A DNA stretch of 64,000 nt, from the NCBI GenBank assembly GCA_027596035.1, contig JADGJA010000014.1, positions 1 through 64,000 of the forward strand, given 5' to 3'. Source of the DNA: Thoreauomyces humboldtii. Lineage: Eukaryota > Chytridiomycota > Chytridiomycetes > Spizellomycetales > Powellomycetaceae. A model generated the notes under the pieces. The model was not told the origin of the DNA. It searched no databases and worked only from the letters and a program-made list of their open reading frames with translations. Positions 56,757 through 64,000 of this stretch are shown here, in pieces. Made by a program: the position numbers and the translations under genes. Numbering within the stretch: the stretch's first letter is position 1; each line of letters starts with the position of its first letter.

Positions 56757-58432
56757 ATGATCACCTCTTTAGCAATCGTTTCAACAGCCGACTTTCCTTC
56801 TCTAACGGTAGACAGCGGCGCAACGCTGGTCGGATTCATCAACGTTCATGTAGCGACTGCTCAAAAGCTCGCGGAAATTACCCTCGCGTTTATTGGCACC
56901 TATGCGTGCTCGTGGAATCAATCGCCTTCCGGGGCGACCGTCTACGTTCCTTCCGGAGAAGAAGAGGGAACTCTTTTGGATCATAGCATTAGCATCTTTC
57001 ATCATGAGAAGGATGGCCCGCTGGAAGTGGGATTTCACCATATCCCTTTTGCCATCGACACGGCCAACATGGGGGGAGCGCACCTTTCACTTCTTCCGAC
57101 CACGACGCACTACTCGGCCGCCCGCGCTTCGAATCTGCCCCTGTCAGACTCCAATAAGGGCATATTCAGGGCCGTGTACAAGTTGAGCTGCACAGCAACC
57201 TGGGGAAAAGCACCACGGCTTGGAGGTGGTCGTAAGCATCTATCCACTACCTCGCCGGTTCTTGTCTCCGATTCCCCGAGGACTCGATGTCGCGCATTGA
57301 CGGTCGGATCGGCATATCCGACGGTGCTCTCCTCGATTCGTGCACCGGGAAGCATTCCATCGCCACACCGTCTGGCTACCCCTCAGAGGTTCATCGAGAC
57401 CAGACCGCGTTCAATCCGCTGGCACGCAACTTTAACGCGACGATCCTGCTTGCCGGGCGACATCGTGGACATCGCTGTAGTGGTCCACGCTCCGGAAAAT
57501 CCTGTATCGCACGTGACCCTGGAGCTTCGGGAGCGCTCGATAGTGAGGAGTCAGGATTTTGGAGTGATTCCTCTATGCGAAGCGGAAGAAGGCGTCCGGC
57601 TTTGCGATCCTCCCACGCGCGTCCTTGCTGCTTTAAGGGAGGAATGTAATGGAAAGACGAACGCTGCGGTGTGGTTCCCGCTCGTCATCCCCGAAGACGC
57701 GCATCCCACCGTGCTCAATACCGTCATTTTTCACCTCGTCACCACGCTACATATCGAAGTCCACGCAGCGGCGTCCGCCCAGCCAGTTGTGGTCGTGGAT
57801 GGCGAGCAGCAGGGAGATGCCATCGTCGGTGCGATGGTGGTGATCGACGTTCCAATAAGCGTGGTGGCTCCAGATATCCGCGCCGGTCGCCCAGCGGTAC
57901 CAATACTGCCCGCCTCCGCGCCAGAGCCCGTTTTGAAAACATCGCCGACGGGAGTGGATGTCGGACAGCTACCCGGGGTATTCCCGCCGTTGCTCCACGG
58001 CCGCAGTACCCTCATATACCCAGTCAGGACGCGTGAAACCGTTCTCCGTCCTGGCGACTCTGTTTTTGTCACGTGAGGCGAGCCGGTCTTCTGCGTGTGC
58101 TCATAGTGGATCCTCACTTACTCACTGTGTTTCGTAGGCAAACATACCCGCACGGCTGGTCCGATGCGCCACCCCACGTCATCCCTACCCATTACCTTCG
58201 TCATGATGGCCCGCTTTGCCTTCCCGACATACATTCGTCGCATCCTTCAAGCCCTTCGCAACATGCGACAGCGACCAGGCTGCTCTGTCGCAGAGAGCAG
58301 CGCTTCGGACTACTTATCGAAAGAATGCTGGCTCCCGTTTCTGGCATTACTTTTCCGAAAGTCGCCCACGTCAGTCCTCGGCCACCGAAGACCGCACAAA
58401 ATTGCGCTCGGTGTGCCATCTTAGCTTATTGA
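56757..58432 (+). CDS. Arrestin-domain protein (ART/alpha-arrestin type)
   Basis: Two exons (56757-58072, 58138-58432) encode 536 residues. The N-terminal sandwich shows DSGATLVGFINVHVATAQKL and ITLAFIGTYACSW, then FRAVYKLSCTATW. The C-terminal sandwich opens CLPGDIVDIAVVVHAPENPV with VTLELRERSIVR and closes with FPLVIPEDAHPTVLNTVIFH and VVIDVPISVVAP. This is the strand order of arrestin N and C domains. Fungal alpha-arrestins link Rsp5-type ubiquitin ligases to plasma-membrane transporters. I see only a PTHY, not a clear PPxY, in the C-terminal exon, so ligase recruitment is uncertain. The family assignment is by fold pattern. Confidence 0.7.
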
Positions 58433-58522
58433 CCGACTTTTCTCGAGAGAACATTTGTGGTGCAGACCTGTGCCTTTTTCCGCACAAAGTATTATAACTA
58501 AGAAATTTTGATCTCCTCCAGC

Positions 58523-59692
58523 TTACGTTTTGTTTGGTATTACGAGGTCAAGGTATTCGGCAACAAAAACTCGAAAGATAAGTGCGAAGTCATGCACGAT
58601 GTCCGGATCGACTGCATCGGCATTATCCTCAATCTTATGCCATACCGATGGGAATTCGGCTGGGATGACGTGCACGATGGGAACCCCTCTTTGCTTGAAT
58701 GGAATGTGATCGTCCTCTATCCCTTGATGCGTCTGCCACGCGGTGGTCGAAGACATGAAGTAACCGCCATCGCCATCTCCACCGGCGGAAAGGTCCGAAA
58801 GCGTCGAAACGAGGAAAGGGGAAAGAGCGCTTCGCTCGGCCAGGGACAGCTGGATGTCCACCAGTCGGTTCCAGTGCTGAGACGTATCCGGATGGGAGTT
58901 GTATATCTGAACCGGAGCGCCTTGTGGATTCCTTTTGGATCCAAGAAGGTCCAGAAGGATCATCACGTCGATAGAGCTCAAGATGTTCCTCGCTTGAGTC
59001 TCGGCGGCCGGCGCCCACGGTCCCGGTTGAACAGTAGGCATGACGTACTCTGCCTCCCATCTTGCGGCCAGATGGCGAGACCCGTACAACGAATCCGTAC
59101 CGGACCACTGCACGAATGCCTCTTCGCCATCGAAGAAAACCATCTGGAGGGACGTGTCGGACCGTTGAGACGCCATGTATGGGTTCAGAGTTGTGGCCAC
59201 GTCGACCAGGATGGCGCACGGGACGGCCGAGTCCGTGGCTCCGACGAACTCCAATGGAGGGTCGAAATACTTTGAGTCAAAGTGAGCGGCCAGCAAGAGC
59301 TTCCTCGGTGCGGTAATGTCCTTGGTGACTATGACGTTCGCCATAGCGATCGAGCCGTGAGGCGTCGAAGCGTTGAATGCATCCGTTTCCACGTGCCATC
59401 CAAGTCCCTCGAAGACTTGCACAATGTGCTCCCGGACTCGAATGTTGGCTGCCGAGCCCGATACGCGCGGGATCATAAATGGAGCAAGAGTGGGGCCGGT
59501 GACGGTCAGGTTCTCAGGCGCCGAGAGTGACAGTAGGGTGGACACGGCTGTAGGAGAGCAGCAGATTTCGCGGTGAAGCATGCGAGCCCCAGCAAACGAG
59601 GCATCGGGAGTCCATAGTAGCAGTAGCGTGATAAGAAGTACGCTGATAGGTGCAGGCCACGCCTGTCGTCCGCACAGTGATCGCAGCAGCAT
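58523..59692 (-). CDS. Glutaminyl-peptide cyclotransferase (M28 family)
   Basis: Single exon, 389 residues. A signal peptide or anchor (SVLLITLLLLWTPDASFAGA) precedes the M28 fold. Zinc and catalytic motifs are in place: LLLAAHFDSKYF, FVGATDSAVPCAILVDVA, MVFFDGEEAFVQW and, near the end, FPSVWHKIEDNADAVD. MILLDLLGSKRNP is also typical. QPCT enzymes convert N-terminal Gln or Glu to pyroglutamate in secreted proteins. The GATDSAVPCA and VWH signatures distinguish it from M28 aminopeptidases. The absence of introns is unusual beside its intron-rich neighbours. Confidence 0.93.
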   Translation of the reverse strand: MLLRSLCGRQAWPAPISVLLITLLLLWTPDASFAGARMLHREICCSPTAVSTLLSLSAPENLTVTGPTLAPFMIPRVSGSAANIRVREHIVQVFEGLGWHVETDAFNASTPHGSIAMANVIVTKDITAPRKLLLAAHFDSKYFDPPLEFVGATDSAVPCAILVDVATTLNPYMASQRSDTSLQMVFFDGEEAFVQWSGTDSLYGSRHLAARWEAEYVMPTVQPGPWAPAAETQARNILSSIDVMILLDLLGSKRNPQGAPVQIYNSHPDTSQHWNRLVDIQLSLAERSALSPFLVSTLSDLSAGGDGDGGYFMSSTTAWQTHQGIEDDHIPFKQRGVPIVHVIPAEFPSVWHKIEDNADAVDPDIVHDFALIFRVFVAEYLDLVIPNKT

Positions 59693-59735
59693 CTGAAAAT
59701 GCTACTGGCACAGTGAAAATGCTACTGGCAAGCGG
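59693..59735. repeat. Tandem duplication just upstream of the cyclotransferase start
   Basis: TGAAAATGCTACTGGCA occurs twice with a period of 20 bp, directly before the ATG at 59692 (minus strand). It would lie in the 5' UTR or core promoter. Confidence 0.8.
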
Positions 59736-60419
59736 AATGGGCACCCCGCGACCGTCTTTGACCGTTGGACGGGACCTTTTTTCGATAGCAGTCTCAGCTC
59801 AGCGACCTGCTCGCAGCAACAGCTGCGTGGAAAGCTGACGGCTTCAAAGACCGACCGATCGTATATAAGATCTTTTTCTTGAACGAAACATCCAGTGGGG
59901 TCGCTCGGCAAAGTCTGATCGGCCACCATGTACCGCACTCCTCTCGGTCCATGTACCGGTATTCCACACAAAGTATGGCTTTCTCGGGGACATGGTAACG
60001 AATGACTGGGTCACCATTTCCACCGCAAACGTCAGCGAATGAGTAGCGGAGTGCTTTGCAAAAATTGCATCGTCACTGTTGCTGCACTCCGACGGTGCTG
60101 AAGGTTCAGGATAGTAGGCCAACTCCGATCTTTGCCCGCGGTTTGCCCCTCGATTGTCGCTCCGTCTTCCTTCTTTCCCTTCTCTGACAATCGAGCTTTC
60201 ATAATTCAATCATATATTCGGCTGCTTTTGGATTTCCGCTCTTCTCCGTTCTTTGCTTCCTCTCTCGCATGAAGACAACTCAACATTTGATCACTTCGTC
60301 AGTAATTCTTTGAGCTACCAGAACCACCCCGTCAACCTCTTCTACAGCGTGGACGCTAGTCTCTTTCTTCGCCGGGATACATACTCTGTGTCCAGAGTAC
60401 ACATCAAACAAATACTGCA
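59736..60419. promoter_or_regulatory. Divergent cyclotransferase / stathmin-like spacer
   Basis: About 680 bp with no supported gene. A 121-codon minus-strand frame at 59844-60209 has no domain and is not called. A TCCAGAGTAC stretch lies near 60390. Confidence 0.4.
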
Positions 60420-61601
60420 ATGGGCTGCACGGCCTCCAAAACCGAAGCGGGCAAGGTAGTTCCGGAAACGGGTGACGAGGCCCCAGCGATCAAGACGACA
60501 CCCATCGAGGGGCAAGCCGCACCCAGTACACAAGCTGTTTCAGCGGCTGGCCCGCTAAGTAGCTCGCAGAGCACCGGACCCCGCCCTACATCTCGAGAAC
60601 ACAAGGATGCAGTAGATTCAGAGGGCCGAGTACCTAGCATTGCCCGTCTATCTAGTGAGAACGTACGAGGCGAATCTGCCAGTGGTAAGCCTGTTGCTTT
60701 ATCATCTTTCCCCAAGGCCGAGGTGACTCACAATGGCTGCAGCATCCCTGGACAAAGCGCCGATGCCCCCGATCAACACCAACGCATCATCGACTGCTTC
60801 ATTGAGCGAGTCGACTGAGATTATCAATGAGGCTTCCCAAGGTAAAGCCCACTACTTGTATTTTGTATATAGCGAGCATCATTTACTCGGCTCACTCACA
60901 TCTGATTCTTATAGCTGCGGAGCCCCCGAGTAAGCCTGTCGCATTCGAGATCCCACTCGACAGCCTGACAAAAAGCCGCCCAGCCTCGCAAGAGTCCGTC
61001 GCTACCAAAGTCGGTTCTGCGGACGCGCGCATCAAGCGTCTCCCCAGTTTAGGCCTACCGAATGAGCTACTCAAGGCCAAGTTGGCAAACGCTGACGCTA
61101 GATGGAAGGTTGGTATGCAGCTTGATATTGATCGGATCCTTGGGGTGCGTTGTACCAGCCTCGAACACCCAATTCGACTCTCGTTCGCCTACGCTTCCTT
61201 CCCATACCACTTTACACCGACTGATTTCACGTTCATTGTCTAACTGAGACGTTCCGTTTGGACAGGATCTGGATGATCATGAAGCGACGCGCAAACACAA
61301 GGCACGAAGACGCCGACACGGGTCCAAGCCCGAGCTCAGCTCATCCGCCCGTCCCAAGACCCGCGCAGGCCGCGAGGAAGCAAACGAAGAGAATGCGGAA
61401 GACCTCAAGCAGCGACTGTTGGAGCGCGAAGCCCACGCCGAAAAGAACCGGCAAAAGGAGCTGGCCAAGCTGCAGGCCAAGCTTGCGCGCATGGACGAGC
61501 ACGTACGCCGTGTCCAAGAGCGCAAGAAGCATCTCGAGAGAACCGAGTCCGTCAACGAGTTCGCCGAGTACGAAACTTCGAGCAATGCGCTCGCAGTGTG
61601 A
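60420..61601 (+). CDS. Stathmin-like coiled-coil protein with N-terminal MGC lipidation signal
   Basis: Four exons (60420-60684, 60743-60841, 60915-61108, 61266-61601) join in phase to 297 residues. It begins MGCTASK, a classical N-myristoylation (Gly2) and palmitoylation (Cys3) signal. A disordered Ser/Pro-rich region of about 140 residues follows. The C-terminal half is a long charged helix: LPNELLKAKLANADARWKDL, then LKQRLLEREAHAEKNRQKEL and KLQAKLARMDEHVRRVQERK. The spacing of L-x-A/x-L-x-x-A-x-x-R and the K-L-x-x-x-D-x-H-V-x-x-V-x-x-x-K end resemble the tubulin-binding helix of stathmins, which sequester tubulin and trigger microtubule loss. This is a resemblance by eye; a generic coiled coil is the alternative. 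Confidence 0.55.
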
Positions 61602-61954
61602 GGACAAACGACCGCCCTTTCTTGCAACACGCTTTTGACGATGAGCAGAACGACATTATAGATGATTCGCCCAAATACATTATTTCACATAACTTGGTTC
61701 CATCTGTTGTTTGGATACTGCGAAGGGACCCCCGGGGAAATGCGAGCGGCAAGGCGGCAAGGTCGACCATCGGATAGACGAAGGCTGTGCATCCCGTTTC
61801 GTCACGTTGGCTCCTTCCGACTTTCCCCGCAGGTCTCCCTTATCGACGACGCAACCGGCATCGACAAGGCTTCCCAGCACACAGCACAGCAAAGCACAGT
61901 TGCAACCCCATCTGCCACTCATTCAGACTACTCCATACACACACAACACTCATC
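61602..61954. promoter_or_regulatory. Enolase upstream region
   Basis: 353 bp between the stathmin-like stop and the enolase ATG. It includes CA-rich stretches just before the ATG (61930-61950) that probably form the 5' UTR. No other feature is seen. Confidence 0.4.

Positions 61955-64000
<2,046 letters not shown>

Noticed and set aside
59844..60209. 121-codon minus-strand frame upstream of the stathmin-like gene
   Set aside because: No recognisable motif and it lies within the divergent promoter spacer.

Overview
The window is nuclear DNA from an intron-rich fungus. Every multi-exon gene uses short introns (mostly 40-90 nt) with GT...AG ends, and the products are fungal or opisthokont housekeeping proteins (XRN1, RNA14, NOP58, enolase, NDUFAF5, PGS1, RTC4-like, Fmp27/Hobbit-type BLTP2). 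A complete RIB43A-like gene at 32077-33678, a protein of ciliary doublet microtubules, argues for a flagellated (zoosporic) lineage such as Chytridiomycota or Blastocladiomycota rather than Dikarya. That placement is an inference from gene content.

Layout, left to right. 1-7.2 kb: tail of an unidentified gene, a DUF3245-like protein (-), an RTC4-like protein (+), an ING-family PHD-finger protein (-) and a GPALPP1/DUF3752 protein (+). 7.6-13.3 kb: XRN1 (-). 13.7-14.8 kb: a nucleotidyltransferase-fold protein followed by a perfect 42-bp-arm hairpin. 15.3-23.6 kb: the 2647-residue BLTP2 gene (-). 23.8-26.1 kb: a rearranged block in which the 5' end and promoter of RPP14 are duplicated in inverted orientation and joined to the 3' half of a TRM10 tRNA methyltransferase gene, with several foldback palindromes found only in the duplicate. 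26.2-29.9 kb: RNA14 (+).

30-46.5 kb: a disordered hypothetical protein, RIB43A, a MINDY deubiquitinase (-), ceramide glucosyltransferase, mitochondrial uL16m (-), an AIP-like FKBP-TPR co-chaperone, CHK1 (-) with 15 exons including 9-, 19-, 22- and 23-nt exons, and a C2H2-type protein. 46.7-64 kb: NDUFAF5 (-), an STK16/Env7-type kinase, NOP58, PGS1, an unrecognised nuclear-type gene (-), an arrestin-like protein, a glutaminyl cyclotransferase (-), a stathmin-like protein with an N-terminal MGC lipidation signal, and enolase.

The genes do not form a pathway cluster. They alternate strands and often share short divergent promoters (RPP14/RNA14, NDUFAF5/STK16, MRPL16/AIP) or convergent 3' ends (AIP/CHK1, RIB43A/MINDY). 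The most unusual part is the inverted duplication at 23.8-26.1 kb, which creates a potential RPP14::TRM10 chimera. All exon models were built by eye from splice consensus and reading-frame continuity.
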